Assembly (NCBI GenBank): GCA_963777665.1
Contig: CAVZRJ010000004.1
Coordinates: forward strand, 62,001-126,000
Length of the DNA: 64,000 nucleotides
Direction: 5' to 3'
Source: Bog-756 sp963777665
GTDB lineage: Bacteria; Actinomycetota; Acidimicrobiia; Acidimicrobiales; RAAP-2
Part shown: piece by piece, positions 7,614 through 17,165 of the stretch
Position numbering within the stretch: the stretch's first letter is position 1
How the letters are laid out: each line of letters starts with the position of its first letter
Made by a program: the position numbers and the translations under genes
The notes under the pieces: generated by a model
Seen by the model: only the letters and a program-made list of their open reading frames with translations
Databases searched by the model: none
What the model was told of the DNA's origin: nothing

Positions 7614-8663
7614 GTGACCCGCCAGCTGGGCCTGGTCTCCCTCTCGGTCGCTCAACCGATGGGCCAGCAGCGCTACGAGCACGAGCTGACCCGACGCGCC
7701 CCGGCCGAGCTCGGGTCCGACTGGGAGGTGCGTCCGGTCGTGCTGCGGACACTTCGATCGCCCCTCCCCGGCACCGCCAGGGTCCCGTCCCGCCTCCTGA
7801 GCGGGGCCGCGGCCCCGCTGCGCCGCGCCGCGGGGAGGATCCTGTACCGGAGCTGCGATGTCGTGCACCGCATGGACCTCCGGCTCCCCCCGGCACCGTC
7901 CCCGGAAGTGCTCACGATCCACGACCTCGTGCCCTGGCGGTTCAGCGACGAGGGCGAGCCCCCCGCCGACGCCGCGGCGACGGCCCGGCGGGCCGAAGTG
8001 GTCATCTGCCCGTCGCAGTTCTCCGCCGACGAGGTGGCTTCCGAGTTCGGCGTGGCCCACCCGGTGGCCATACACAACGGGGTCGACCGGGCATTCTTCG
8101 ACGCGGTTCCGATGACCGAAGCCGAGCTCGCCGCGTTCGGCATCCGACTGCCGTTCGTGCTGCATGCAGGAGGGTGCACCGATCGCAAGAACCTGTCCGG
8201 TCTGGCCGACGCCTGGGCACGGGTCCGGGGCGGCCGATCCGATCTCACGCTGGTGCTCCTCGGGCCGCCAGATCCTCGGCGCGACCGCTTCTTCGGCCCG
8301 CTCCCGGGGACAGTCCTCCCCGGGCGGGTGCCCGACGAGGCGCTCCGGGGGATCATGGCCGCGGCGTCGGCCGTCGTGGTGCCCTCCCTCTACGAGGGCT
8401 TCGGCCTGCCCGCACTCGAGGGGATGGCTGCGGGCGTCCCGGTGGTCGCCGCCAGACGGAGCTCACTCCCCGAGGTGTGCGGGGACGCAGCCCGCCTGGT
8501 CGAGCCGGACGGGTCGAGCCTCGCCGAAGGCATCCTCGCGGCCCTCGAGGACGGTCCCGCCACCCGTGACCTCGTCGAGCGCGGACGTCTGCGGGCCGGC
8601 CGGTTCACCTGGGAGGCCAGCGCCGCGGCCCACGCCCGGCTCTGGACGTCGTGCTCCGCGTGA
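7614..8663 (+). CDS. GT4-family glycosyltransferase
   Basis: A 349-residue GT-B glycosyltransferase. The C-terminal nucleotide-sugar domain has VLHAGGCTDRKNL, the DEALRGIMAAA helix and PSLYEGFGLPALEGMAAGVP, which contains the E-x7-E motif of GT4. The N-terminal domain contains VLTIHDLVPWRF and VAIHNGVDRAFF. It probably transfers a sugar from an NDP donor to a surface-glycan intermediate on the cytoplasmic side. GTG 7614 overlaps the stop of a 7-codon GTG ORF as GTGA. No Shine-Dalgarno sequence is obvious. It starts the glycan cluster. Confidence 0.9.
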   Translation: MTRQLGLVSLSVAQPMGQQRYEHELTRRAPAELGSDWEVRPVVLRTLRSPLPGTARVPSRLLSGAAAPLRRAAGRILYRSCDVVHRMDLRLPPAPSPEVLTIHDLVPWRFSDEGEPPADAAATARRAEVVICPSQFSADEVASEFGVAHPVAIHNGVDRAFFDAVPMTEAELAAFGIRLPFVLHAGGCTDRKNLSGLADAWARVRGGRSDLTLVLLGPPDPRRDRFFGPLPGTVLPGRVPDEALRGIMAAASAVVVPSLYEGFGLPALEGMAAGVPVVAARRSSLPEVCGDAARLVEPDGSSLAEGILAALEDGPATRDLVERGRLRAGRFTWEASAAAHARLWTSCSA

Positions 8664-8696
8664 TCGGCGCACCCGCCCGCATCCGGCCGCCCGCGC

Positions 8697-9692
8697 TCAT
8701 CCTGCGCCGCGATCCCGGCGTGCCATGCGCACGCCGGCCCAGAGCCCGCTGACGGTCGCGGCCAGGAGCACCGCGGTGTGCGCAAGCGCGCCCGACGCGG
8801 CGCGTGCCGCACCGGCCAGGTCCCTGTCGCGTGCGCGGGTTCCCGCCCGACGGGCCCGTTTCGAGCCGTCCCGGAAGACACCCTTGGTCGACACGGCGAG
8901 GTAGCGCCGCACGATCGGCGCGCCGGATCCGAAGTTGCGGATGAGCAGGATCAGGTGGTTCTTCTGAGCCCAGTACACATAGCGCAGGTCGAACCGCTCG
9001 CCCTTGGCGTAGGGAGCAGCGACGTGCTCGACCACCGCGTCGGGGGTGTAGACGAGGCGATAGCCGGCCTGCCGCACCCGCAGGCAGAGATCGGTCTCTT
9101 CGCGCATGCATGTTCCGGTGTAGCCGTCGCGGATGCCGCCGATCTCGTCGAGGACAGAACGGCGGAAGGACATGTTGGCGCCGAGCAGATGGTCGACGCC
9201 GACCGGTGCCCCCGGATCGGCTGCGAAATGGCCGGTCAGGGTGCCGTCGTCGCGGAGCCGGCCGATCGCGTCGACCCCGTCGGTGAGCTCTCCCGGCTGA
9301 CCCCGGATCTGCCTGCCCCCGACCGCGCCGACCTCGGGGTCGTCGAAGAGGGGGAGCAGGTGCTCGAGCCATTCCGGTTCGGCGAAGGCGTCATCGTCGA
9401 CGAAGGCCAGCACCAGTCCACCGGTGCTGCGGTATGCGATGTCGCGCGCCGTGGCCGTGGCGCCCCGACCGGCCGGGCAGACCTCGTAGCGCACGTCCGG
9501 GAAGCGCTCCCGGACCAGCCGTGCGGTGTCCCCGCTGTCCGAGGAGTCGACGACGATGACCTCACCGGGGGCCACTGTCTGGCCGGCGAGGTGCTCGAGA
9601 CAGCGGGCCACGAAGTCCGGGCGCTCGTAGGTCACCACGGCGACCGCCGCGCCCGACGGCTCCGGGTCCGTGTGGTCGCGGAGCCCGGTCAC
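8697..9692 (-). CDS. GT2-family glycosyltransferase
   Basis: A 331-residue GT-A enzyme. AVVTYERPDFVARCLEHLAG is the Rossmann-like start, AFVDDDAF is the metal-binding DxD-type motif, and GTCMREETDLCLRVRQAGYR carries the catalytic ED motif. One hydrophobic stretch near the C-terminus (about residues 300-318) may anchor it to the membrane. The closest general type is rhamnosyl- or mycofactocin-like GT2, but the acceptor cannot be told. GTG 9692 is leaderless-type: TAGGAT lies 6 nt upstream. It converges on the GT4 gene. Confidence 0.9.
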   Translation of the reverse strand: MTGLRDHTDPEPSGAAVAVVTYERPDFVARCLEHLAGQTVAPGEVIVVDSSDSGDTARLVRERFPDVRYEVCPAGRGATATARDIAYRSTGGLVLAFVDDDAFAEPEWLEHLLPLFDDPEVGAVGGRQIRGQPGELTDGVDAIGRLRDDGTLTGHFAADPGAPVGVDHLLGANMSFRRSVLDEIGGIRDGYTGTCMREETDLCLRVRQAGYRLVYTPDAVVEHVAAPYAKGERFDLRYVYWAQKNHLILLIRNFGSGAPIVRRYLAVSTKGVFRDGSKRARRAGTRARDRDLAGAARAASGALAHTAVLLAATVSGLWAGVRMARRDRGAG

Positions 9693-9773
9693 CGCTCCAT
9701 CCTACCGACGGCAGCCCTCCCACCCCCGGCCCCCGACCCGGTAGCCTCAGCCCGCGGCCAACCGCCCCTCACC

Positions 9774-11531
9774 ATGCCGACCGAGACCACCGACACCTCC
9801 CGCGAGCCCGTGCCGCGGGCTCGACCGATCTGGTTTCCGGTCCGGGGACAACCCTGCGCCGGGTGGCTGTACGAGGTCCGGGACCGCCCCGCGCGCGGCG
9901 CAGTCGTGCTGTGCCCGTCGATCGGGCTGGAGTACGAGGCGACCCACCGGGCGTTCCGGGCGCTGGCCCTGCGGTTGGCCGAACGCGGGCTCGTCGCGCT
10001 CCGGTTCGACTACCTCGGCTGCGGCGACTCGGGCGACGATCCGGCGGGCGAGACCGGACCTGAGGCGTGGGAAGAGACGATCCACGAGGCCGTCGCGCTC
10101 CTGCGCACACACGGCTTCGGGCGGATCTCGTTGGTCGGTGTCCGGCTCGGCGCCGTGCTCGCCGCCATCGCCGCCACCACCGGACCGCCACCCACCGCGC
10201 TCGCCTACTGGTACCCGTCGAGGAGCGGGAAGGACTTCCTCCGGCTCCAGGTGGGACTGCGGCGGATGATCGCGCCCACTCCGGACCGTCCTCCCGGTGA
10301 GGTCGAGCTTCCCGCGCTGGTCCTCGCCGAGCACGTCGCCCGCGCTGTGCGGGAGTTGCCGCCCCTGGGCGCCACGGCTCCACCGAGCCCGACCCTGGTG
10401 CTCACCGAGGTCCGCAACGCGGGCGGGCTCTCCGAGCTCGCCGCGGTGAGCAGCATCCCGAACCCCGGCGGCGCCTACCGGCTGCTGGGCGTGGAACAGC
10501 AGGACGCGTCTCCGGACCCCGGGGACATCGACCGCATCGTCGACCACCTCCTCGAGTCCGTCCCCGGCACCGACGCGGGCGACACCGCGGCGATCCACTC
10601 CGCTGCGGCGCGGGAGCTCACCACGTCGTGGGGGACGACGGTGCGCGAGTCGCCGGTGAGCATCTGCGGCGACCGGCTGTTCGCGGTCCTCACCGAGCCG
10701 GCCGGCGACGGTCGGGAGGGCGCCTCCTCCGCGTCGGGGCCACCGGCGTCGGGGAGCTACGACAACGTGATCTTCCTCAACGCGGTCGACCTCTCCCACA
10801 TCGGACCCGGGCGCGAGTGGGTCCAGCAGGCGCGTCGGTGGGCGCCCCTCGGGATCCGCTCGCTCCGTCTCGACATCGGAGGCGTCGGGGACAGCGCCTG
10901 GCCGATCACGTCGGCGATGACGGCGGACTACCCCACCACCGCGACCGACGACATCCTCGGCGCCATCGCGTTCCTGTCCAGCGCGCCGTCGGACCGCACG
11001 CTCCTGGTCGGATTCTGTTCCGGCGCCTTCCGTGCCACCGCCATCGCCGGCATGGGGGGGATCGCCGGGGTCTGCCTGCTCAATCCGACCCGCTTCGCGA
11101 CACCGGCCGGAGTCAGAGGGGAGCGCCCGTCGGCGGCGACCCCACCCCCGGCGCCGCGCACCGGACTGCGGCGTGGGCGGGAGCTCATCAACCTGCGGAC
11201 GATGCGCGGTCATCGACTGACCCGCGCGGTCGCCCCACATGTCCCCGATGTCGTGTGGCACGCGGTCAACGCGCTCGCCGGCACTGATCCCCCGGTGCGA
11301 CAGCTCCGCGAGCTCGTCGCGAGTGGGGTGGCCGTGCACATCATCTCCGGGCCTGACGACGCCGTTCCGATGACCAGGGGGGCACAACGGCGTCTCCACA
11401 AGCTCGCCGCGAGCGAGCACTTCAGCTTCGATGTGGTGCAGTCCCTCGACCACAACTTCCACGCCGGAACCGGACGGACCGAGGCGATGGCGCTCGCCGG
11501 GAGATACGTGGCCGCTGACCGGCGCCCCTGA
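9774..11531 (+). CDS. tandem alpha/beta-hydrolase, first nucleophile lost
   Basis: About 585 residues made of two alpha/beta-hydrolase domains. Domain 1 (about 15-260) has the strand-turn RFDYLGCGDSG, but its nucleophile elbow reads GVRLGA, with Arg where Ser should be. Domain 2 (about 290-580) has LDIGGVGDS and the elbow GFCSGA with Cys in the nucleophile position, an Asp in SGPDDAV and a His in LDHNFH, so it may be active. Similar hydrolases occur with exosortase and exopolysaccharide genes. The duplication within one polypeptide suggests one domain became structural. ATG 9774 is the likely start; in-frame upstream sequence is antisense to the GT2 gene. Confidence 0.85.
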   Translation: MPTETTDTSREPVPRARPIWFPVRGQPCAGWLYEVRDRPARGAVVLCPSIGLEYEATHRAFRALALRLAERGLVALRFDYLGCGDSGDDPAGETGPEAWEETIHEAVALLRTHGFGRISLVGVRLGAVLAAIAATTGPPPTALAYWYPSRSGKDFLRLQVGLRRMIAPTPDRPPGEVELPALVLAEHVARAVRELPPLGATAPPSPTLVLTEVRNAGGLSELAAVSSIPNPGGAYRLLGVEQQDASPDPGDIDRIVDHLLESVPGTDAGDTAAIHSAAARELTTSWGTTVRESPVSICGDRLFAVLTEPAGDGREGASSASGPPASGSYDNVIFLNAVDLSHIGPGREWVQQARRWAPLGIRSLRLDIGGVGDSAWPITSAMTADYPTTATDDILGAIAFLSSAPSDRTLLVGFCSGAFRATAIAGMGGIAGVCLLNPTRFATPAGVRGERPSAATPPPAPRTGLRRGRELINLRTMRGHRLTRAVAPHVPDVVWHAVNALAGTDPPVRQLRELVASGVAVHIISGPDDAVPMTRGAQRRLHKLAASEHFSFDVVQSLDHNFHAGTGRTEAMALAGRYVAADRRP

Positions 11532-11567
11532 TCCGACCAACGGTTGGCCGCGCGGCCGGTCGAGGAC

Positions 11568-12680
11568 TCAGGCCCCGGCCGCCACCTCCAGATGGTGCTC
11601 GATGGCATCCACCATCGACACGAGGGAGAAGTGATCGGCCACGTGCGCACGGCAGGCCGCCCCGAGGCCGGCCTCGTCCCTCCGCCAGGTGGCGAGCGAG
11701 GACAGGCGCCGGGTCAGCTCGTCGGGATCGGACGGCGGGACCAGGAAGCGGGCGAACGGGCCGGTCAGCACCTCGGGGATGCCCCCGACCGCGGTGGCCA
11801 CCACCGGCCGGCCGGTCGACATCGCTTCCACCACCACCCGGCCGAAGGCATCATCGACCACCGACGGGGCGGCGACCACGTCGGACGCGTGCAACGGGGT
11901 GACCACGTCGGGACGGTTGGGGAGCCAGGTCACCCACGGTTGCCGCAACCGGGGCCGGATGTCCCGCAGGTACTCGACGCTGGGTGGGGACCCGACCATC
12001 AGGAGGTGCACCCCGCTATCGCGGTCCCGCATCCGTGCGACGGCATCGAGGAGTGCGTCCACCCCCTTGGTCGGATCCAGCCGGCCGTAGAACAGGACCA
12101 CGAAGGCCTCCTGGTCGAGGCCGAGGGCCTCGCGTGCTCTCGTGCGGGCCTCCAGGTCGCCGAACGGGTAGGCGTCCGGATCGATGCCGTTGTGGACCAC
12201 CTCGACCCGACCGGCCGGGAAGCCGCCGGTGACCAACTGGTCGCGCAGGAACGACGAGACGGACAGCACGGTGCGGGGCCGGCGACCGAGGAGAGCGTTG
12301 ACCACGCGGTGGGTACAGCCGGTGATCCCGTGGAGGTGGCTCACCACCGGCCGGCGCGCCCGGGCACCGGTGGCAACCGCCCAGGGCAGCGGTTGCATGC
12401 GGTGGGCGTAGATCACATCCGGGCGGAGGGCGGCACCGCAACGGACCGAGGGGACGAGGGACCGGGCGGCCCCGAGCCGCCCGCGCAGGTGCAGGTCGAG
12501 GAGGGGTACCTCGACCAGGCTTGCCCCGGCCGACTCGTAGTCGGCGCGGAACGGGCCATCGGCCACGTAGGCAAGGTCGACCCGGTGGCCGCGCCCGCAG
12601 AGGGCGACGGTGGTCTGCAGGGTCTGGACCGTGATCCCGTTGGTGGGCCCGAGGTCCTCGACGTTCGAAAGGATGCGCAC
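11568..12680 (-). CDS. GT4-family glycosyltransferase
   Basis: A 370-residue GT-B enzyme. The N-terminus GPTNGITVQTLQTTVAL is the acceptor-side glycine loop. The donor domain has VLFYGRLDPTKGVDALLDAV and an E-x7-E region in DAFGRVVVEAMSTGRP. The GTG start (12680) lies 2 nt after the stop of the ABC permease gene, so wzt-wzm-GT form one operon with probable translational coupling. It presumably builds the glycan exported by that transporter. An alternative start in the permease gene is not credible because it would read antisense-type composition. Confidence 0.92.
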   Translation of the reverse strand: MRILSNVEDLGPTNGITVQTLQTTVALCGRGHRVDLAYVADGPFRADYESAGASLVEVPLLDLHLRGRLGAARSLVPSVRCGAALRPDVIYAHRMQPLPWAVATGARARRPVVSHLHGITGCTHRVVNALLGRRPRTVLSVSSFLRDQLVTGGFPAGRVEVVHNGIDPDAYPFGDLEARTRAREALGLDQEAFVVLFYGRLDPTKGVDALLDAVARMRDRDSGVHLLMVGSPPSVEYLRDIRPRLRQPWVTWLPNRPDVVTPLHASDVVAAPSVVDDAFGRVVVEAMSTGRPVVATAVGGIPEVLTGPFARFLVPPSDPDELTRRLSSLATWRRDEAGLGAACRAHVADHFSLVSMVDAIEHHLEVAAGA

Positions 12681-12682
12681 GC

Positions 12683-13498
12683 TCAGATCACGTCGGCGAA
12701 CCCGCGCTCCATCTGCTCGAAGACCACCGCGCCGGCGAGGAACACGACCACGGGGACCACGAAGGAGAGCACGAACTCCCACGTTGCCGGGACGGCCTGG
12801 CGGGCCAATGACCATTGGAACTCCTGGAGCAGCCAGGTCAGCGGGTTCACGTCGTAGATCAGGCGGTAGTTCTTGACGGCGGTGACCGAATAGGCGATCG
12901 GGCTCGCGTAGAGGAGGAACTGGAGCATGAACGGGACGAAGTAGTTCACGTCCCGGTAGCGCACGGTGAGCGCTGCGGTCATCAGCCCGACGCCACCGGC
13001 CAGCAGGATCACGAGGAGCGCCCAGACCGGGAGCAGGAAGGCCTGCGGTCCCGGGTTGATCCCGTTGATGATCCAGAGCACCGCCAGGAACCCGGTCGCG
13101 ACCACGAAGTCGACGAGACAGGAGTAGACGGTGGCCAGGGGCACCAGCATGCGGGGGAAGAAGACCTTGGACACCAGGTCCCGGTTGGAGACCAGCGATC
13201 CCTGGGCACGGGTCACGATGCCGTTGAACAGGTTCCACGCCAGGAGTCCCACGAAGACGAAGATCAGGTACGGGACGTGGGGGACCGTGAGCTTGGCGAC
13301 CTTGCTGAACACCAGGGTGAAGACCAGGGCGACGAGGAGCGGCTGCAGGACGACCCAGACCACGCCGAGCAACGTCTGGCGGTAGCGGAGGGTCACGTCC
13401 CGGGCGCCGAACCGGTAGAGGACCTCGCGCGCCTCCCACAGCTCGGCGACCTTGGGGAGCGAGAACTTCCGCGGGGGTGTGATGACGATGTTTGCCAC
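12683..13498 (-). CDS. wzm: polysaccharide ABC transporter permease (Wzm/TagG type)
   Basis: A 271-residue integral membrane protein with six hydrophobic segments and the ABC-2 layout. VTLRYRQTLLGVVWVVLQPL is the amphipathic coupling/gate helix typical of TagG/RfbD permeases, followed by the first membrane span. SKVFFPRMLVPLATVY and FLLYASPIAYS are family motifs. It forms the membrane channel for lipid-linked polysaccharide with the ATPase encoded 6 bp upstream. The start is GTG 13498. Confidence 0.94.
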   Translation of the reverse strand: MANIVITPPRKFSLPKVAELWEAREVLYRFGARDVTLRYRQTLLGVVWVVLQPLLVALVFTLVFSKVAKLTVPHVPYLIFVFVGLLAWNLFNGIVTRAQGSLVSNRDLVSKVFFPRMLVPLATVYSCLVDFVVATGFLAVLWIINGINPGPQAFLLPVWALLVILLAGGVGLMTAALTVRYRDVNYFVPFMLQFLLYASPIAYSVTAVKNYRLIYDVNPLTWLLQEFQWSLARQAVPATWEFVLSFVVPVVVFLAGAVVFEQMERGFADVI

Positions 13499-13504
13499 GG
13501 ATGC

Positions 13505-14755
13505 TCAGTTCTGGGAGTAGTCGAAGTCGGGGTAGACCACGCCGTGGTCGGTGCCGTCGGGAGTGGTCGGGAACGGGTACGGCGTCACCGGGAGCACCTG
13601 GAAATGGCAGGCCTGCTCCCAGATGTCCGTGGCACGTCCGCCGGCGTGGATGAAGAGGTCGACGGTGTACGCCCCCGGCTTGAGCCACGGCGTCCGGAGC
13701 CGCAGCCGGCCCTGGGCATCGGTCGAGGGATCGAGCCAGAAGTCCACCACCCGCGAGTCACACTGGGCGATCACCATTCCGTCCTCGTTGTTGATGAAGC
13801 ACGACAGGTGGTAGCGGCTGCCGAACTCGGGATTGGCTCCGACCGAGAACTCGACCACCACGTCGTCCCCCGGCTTGGTGATGTCGTCGGCCGCCGCCAC
13901 CTTGGAGAAGCGGATCTCGCCGGTGCCGGGCCGGTGGGTGGCCACCTCGAGCAGCGGGGCCTCCCGTGTGAAGCTGCGCTTGTACTCCTCGAGGGCGTCC
14001 TCCACGGTGCCGTGGAGCACCAGGTGGCCCGCGTTGAGGTAGAGCGCCGAACTGCAGAGGTCCGAGACGGTCTGGAGCTGATGGCTGACCACGAGCACCG
14101 TCCGGCCGTCCCGGGCGACCTCGCGCATCTTGCGCAGGCACTTGGCCTGGAAGTCCGAGTCACCCACCGCGAGCACTTCGTCGACGGCCAGGATCTCGGA
14201 GTCGAGGTGGGCGGCCACGGCAAAGGCGAGGCGGATGTACATGCCGGTCGAGTACCGCTTGACCTGGGTGTCGAGGAACTTCTCGGTCCCGGCGAAGTCG
14301 ACGATTGCGTCGAAGCGCTGGCTGATCTCCTTGCGGCGCATCCCGAGCAGGGTGCCGTTGAGGAAGACGTTCTCGCGCCCGGTGAGCTCGGGGTGGAACC
14401 CGGTGCCCACCTCGAGCAGGCTGCCCACCCGTCCACCGAGTTCGATGCGCCCGGTCGTCGGCGCGGTGATCCGGTTGATGATCTTGAGGAGCGTGCTCTT
14501 GCCCGCACCGTTCCGGCCGATGATGCCGACCACCTCGCCCCAGCCGACCTCGAAGGAGACGCCGTGGAGCGCCTCGAACTGCTCGGGACGCTGCTTGCGG
14601 CCCCGCATCCCCTTGAGCAGTGCCTCGGCCGCATAGTTGGTCCGCTCCTCCCGTCGGAAGATCCGATAGGTCTTCGAGAGATCCGAGACCACGATGGCGG
14701 AACCGTCCGGCACCAGGGCTACGTTAGACGCCGCACGCGCGCGCCCCGGGTTCAT
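13505..14755 (-). CDS. wzt: polysaccharide ABC transporter ATPase with Wzt-type C-domain
   Basis: A 416-residue ABC ATPase. Walker A is GRNGAGKST (about 79-87), the signature is the polysaccharide-exporter form YSTGMYIRL, and Walker B is ILAVDEVLAVGD. After the ATPase (to about residue 265) comes a beta-sandwich domain like the carbohydrate-binding domain of Wzt, which recognises the finished glycan terminus before export. The extra C-domain implies that export is coupled to chain termination. The first 15 residues may be optional; the conserved part begins near GSAIVVSDLSKTY. It leads the wzt-wzm-GT4 operon. Confidence 0.95.
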   Translation of the reverse strand: MNPGRARAASNVALVPDGSAIVVSDLSKTYRIFRREERTNYAAEALLKGMRGRKQRPEQFEALHGVSFEVGWGEVVGIIGRNGAGKSTLLKIINRITAPTTGRIELGGRVGSLLEVGTGFHPELTGRENVFLNGTLLGMRRKEISQRFDAIVDFAGTEKFLDTQVKRYSTGMYIRLAFAVAAHLDSEILAVDEVLAVGDSDFQAKCLRKMREVARDGRTVLVVSHQLQTVSDLCSSALYLNAGHLVLHGTVEDALEEYKRSFTREAPLLEVATHRPGTGEIRFSKVAAADDITKPGDDVVVEFSVGANPEFGSRYHLSCFINNEDGMVIAQCDSRVVDFWLDPSTDAQGRLRLRTPWLKPGAYTVDLFIHAGGRATDIWEQACHFQVLPVTPYPFPTTPDGTDHGVVYPDFDYSQN

Positions 14756-14771
14756 CTGGCACCCGACAGGT

Positions 14772-16559
14772 TCAGTCGTCGAGGCGGAGGGCGGAGACGA
14801 ACGCCTCCTGGGGGACCTCGACTCTCCCGATGCTCTTCATCTTCTTCTTGCCCTCCTTCTGCTTCTCGAGGAGCTTCCGCTTGCGCGTGATGTCGCCGCC
14901 GTAGCACTTGGCGAGGACATCCTTGCGGCGTGCCTTGACCGTCTCCCTGGCCAGGACCCGGCCACCGATGGCGGCCTGAATGGGCACGTCGAACAGCTGC
15001 CTCGGAATGAGCTCGCGCAGCTTCTCGGTCATCCTCCGCCCGTAGCTGTCGGCCTCCGACTTGTGCACGATGGTAGAGAAGGCGTCCACCGGGGTGTGGT
15101 TGATGAGCAGGTCGACCTTGACCAGGTCGGCGGTCGCGTACCCCTCCGGCTCGTAGTCGAGACTGGCATACCCCTTGGTCCGGCTCTTCAATTGGTCGAA
15201 GAAGTTGACCACCACCTCGGCCAGCGGGATCGCGTAGACGAACTCGACCCGCTCCGGGGAGAGGTACTCCATCTTCAGCATCTCCGCCCGCCGGCCCTGG
15301 CAGAGCTCCATCACGGTGCCCGTGTGCTCGGCCGGGGTGAGGATGGTGGCGCGCAGCATGGGCTCGTCCACATGGTCGAGCCGGGACGGCTCGGGCAACT
15401 CACTCGGATTGTCCACGTCGACCTCGGACCCGTCGGCGAGAAAGGCCCGGTAGGCGACGGACGGGGCGGTCGCGATGAGGGAGAGGTCGAACTCGCGCTC
15501 GAGGCGTTCGCGGACGATCTCCATGTGCAACAGGCCGAGGAACCCGCAGCGGAAGCCGAACCCCAGGGCGCGGGAGGACTCGGGTTCGTAGGTGAAGCTG
15601 GCGTCGTTGAGGCGCAGCTTCTCGAGGGCGTCCCGCAGGTCGGGCAGCTCGTCGCCGTCGACCGGGAAGAGCCCGCAGAAGACCATCGGCTTCGGGTCGC
15701 GGTACCCGTCGAGCGCGGTCGTCGCCGGATGGACTGCGGTGGTCACCGTCTCACCCGAGCGGGCACCGCCCACGTCCTTGATGCCGGCGATGAGGTAGCC
15801 GACCTCGCCGGGGCCGAGCTCGGCGACCGGCACGGTGTCCGGGGTCCGGATGCCGATCTCCTCGATCTCGTGGTTGAGCCCGGCCTGCATGAACCGGAGC
15901 CGGTCGGAGCCCTTCAGGGTCCCCTCCATGACCCGGATCGAGCTGACCACCCCCCGGTACTGGTCGTAGGCGGAGTCGAAGATGAGGGCCTGGAGCGGGG
16001 CCTGGGCGTCGCCGGAAGGAGCCGGGATCCGGGCCACGATGGTGTCGAGCAGCTCGGGCACCCCCTCCCCGGTCTTGGCCGAGAGGCGGAGGATGCCGGT
16101 GGCTTCGATGCCGAGGACCTGCTCGATCTCGGCAGCGCAGCGCTCGGGGTCGGCGGCCGGCAGGTCGATCTTGTTGAGCACGGCCACGATCTCGAGGTCG
16201 TGGTCGAGTGCCTGGTAGCAGACGGCAAGGGTCTGGGCCTGAATCCCCTGTGAGGCGTCCACCAGAAGGACCGCTCCTTCGCAGGCGGCCAGCGAGCGGC
16301 TCACCTCGTACCCGAAATCGACGTGGCCGGGGGTGTCGATGAGGTGGAGGGTGTGGTCGGCCCAGGGGACCCGCACGTTCTGGGCCTTGATGGTGATCCC
16401 CCGCTCGCGCTCGATGTCCATCGAATCGAGGTACTGCTCGCGCATCTGACGGGGATCGACCGCCCCGGTCAGCTCCAGGATGCGGTCGGAGAGCGTCGAC
16501 TTGCCGTGGTCGACGTGGCTGATGATCGAGAAGTTGCGGATTCGGGAGGCGGGGAGCAC
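14772..16559 (-). CDS. lepA: elongation factor 4 (LepA)
   Basis: A 595-residue translational GTPase, usual length. G-motifs: SHVDHGKST (G1), DIERERGITI (G2), LIDTPGHVDF (G3), VLNKIDLP (G4) and LSAKTG (G5). The LepA-specific C-terminal domain is present, including YGGDITRKRKLLEKQKEGKK, which reaches the ribosomal peptidyl-transferase centre. It acts on stalled or initiating ribosomes. GTG 16559 is preceded by GGAGAG, a good ribosome site; the long upstream extension of the frame is not coding. It lies divergent from rpsT, an arrangement common to many bacteria. Confidence 0.98.
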   Translation of the reverse strand: MLPASRIRNFSIISHVDHGKSTLSDRILELTGAVDPRQMREQYLDSMDIERERGITIKAQNVRVPWADHTLHLIDTPGHVDFGYEVSRSLAACEGAVLLVDASQGIQAQTLAVCYQALDHDLEIVAVLNKIDLPAADPERCAAEIEQVLGIEATGILRLSAKTGEGVPELLDTIVARIPAPSGDAQAPLQALIFDSAYDQYRGVVSSIRVMEGTLKGSDRLRFMQAGLNHEIEEIGIRTPDTVPVAELGPGEVGYLIAGIKDVGGARSGETVTTAVHPATTALDGYRDPKPMVFCGLFPVDGDELPDLRDALEKLRLNDASFTYEPESSRALGFGFRCGFLGLLHMEIVRERLEREFDLSLIATAPSVAYRAFLADGSEVDVDNPSELPEPSRLDHVDEPMLRATILTPAEHTGTVMELCQGRRAEMLKMEYLSPERVEFVYAIPLAEVVVNFFDQLKSRTKGYASLDYEPEGYATADLVKVDLLINHTPVDAFSTIVHKSEADSYGRRMTEKLRELIPRQLFDVPIQAAIGGRVLARETVKARRKDVLAKCYGGDITRKRKLLEKQKEGKKKMKSIGRVEVPQEAFVSALRLDD

Positions 16560-16761
16560 GGGCTCTCCAGCGTACCCAAGCCGCCCTGCCGCAACGGTCG
16601 GCCGCCGGATGAAGGGGTCGGCCCGACCGCCCGGAGGCGAGCTGCTATCCTTCGTTGTCCCCGGTGGACGCCCGCGACGTGTTCCCGGGTGGCACCGCAC
16701 GGGTGGCAGGTGGTGGCCGTTGCCGCCCCGGCCGAGCACACGAGGACGACGAGGACCAGTA

Positions 16762-17034
16762 GTGGCGAACATCCGCAGCCAGATCAAGCGCAACCGACAG
16801 ACGATCAAGCACCAGGCGCGCAACAAGGCGGTCCGCTCGGAGCTGCGGACGCGGACCAAGCGGGCACAGTCGGCCATCGCCGCCGGCACGGAGCACTCGG
16901 CGGAGGAGCTCCGCCTGGCGATCAAGCGGATCGACAAGGCCGCGTCCAAGGGCGTCATCCACAAGAACCAGGCTGCCAACCGCAAGAGCCGCCTGATGAG
17001 ACGCGCGGCGCAGGCCGCCTCCGCCGACTCCTGA
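16762..17034 (+). CDS. rpsT: 30S ribosomal protein S20
   Basis: A 90-residue basic protein with the S20 opening VANIRSQIKRNRQ and the helical hairpin ending KNQAANRKSRLMRRA. S20 binds 16S rRNA of the small subunit. The start is GTG with GAGGA 6 nt upstream. It is divergent from lepA; the 202-bp gap holds their promoters. No terminator with a T-run is visible after the stop. Confidence 0.98.
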   Translation: MANIRSQIKRNRQTIKHQARNKAVRSELRTRTKRAQSAIAAGTEHSAEELRLAIKRIDKAASKGVIHKNQAANRKSRLMRRAAQAASADS

Positions 17035-17165
17035 GCACGGCATCCGGCCGCTCGGCGGCTGCTGACTTCCCGACACCACAGCGCCGGTAGTCCTCCGCGG
17101 ACGCTCCCCCGGTGGGTCGTCCGTCGCCCCCTCCTAGATCTTCGGGGTAGAGGTCCGTCCCGCTC

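Noticed and set aside
8778..9773. 332-codon 5' extension of the hydrolase frame
   Set aside because: It is antisense to the GT2 gene with DxD and ED motifs; ATG 9774 gives the family-like N-terminus.
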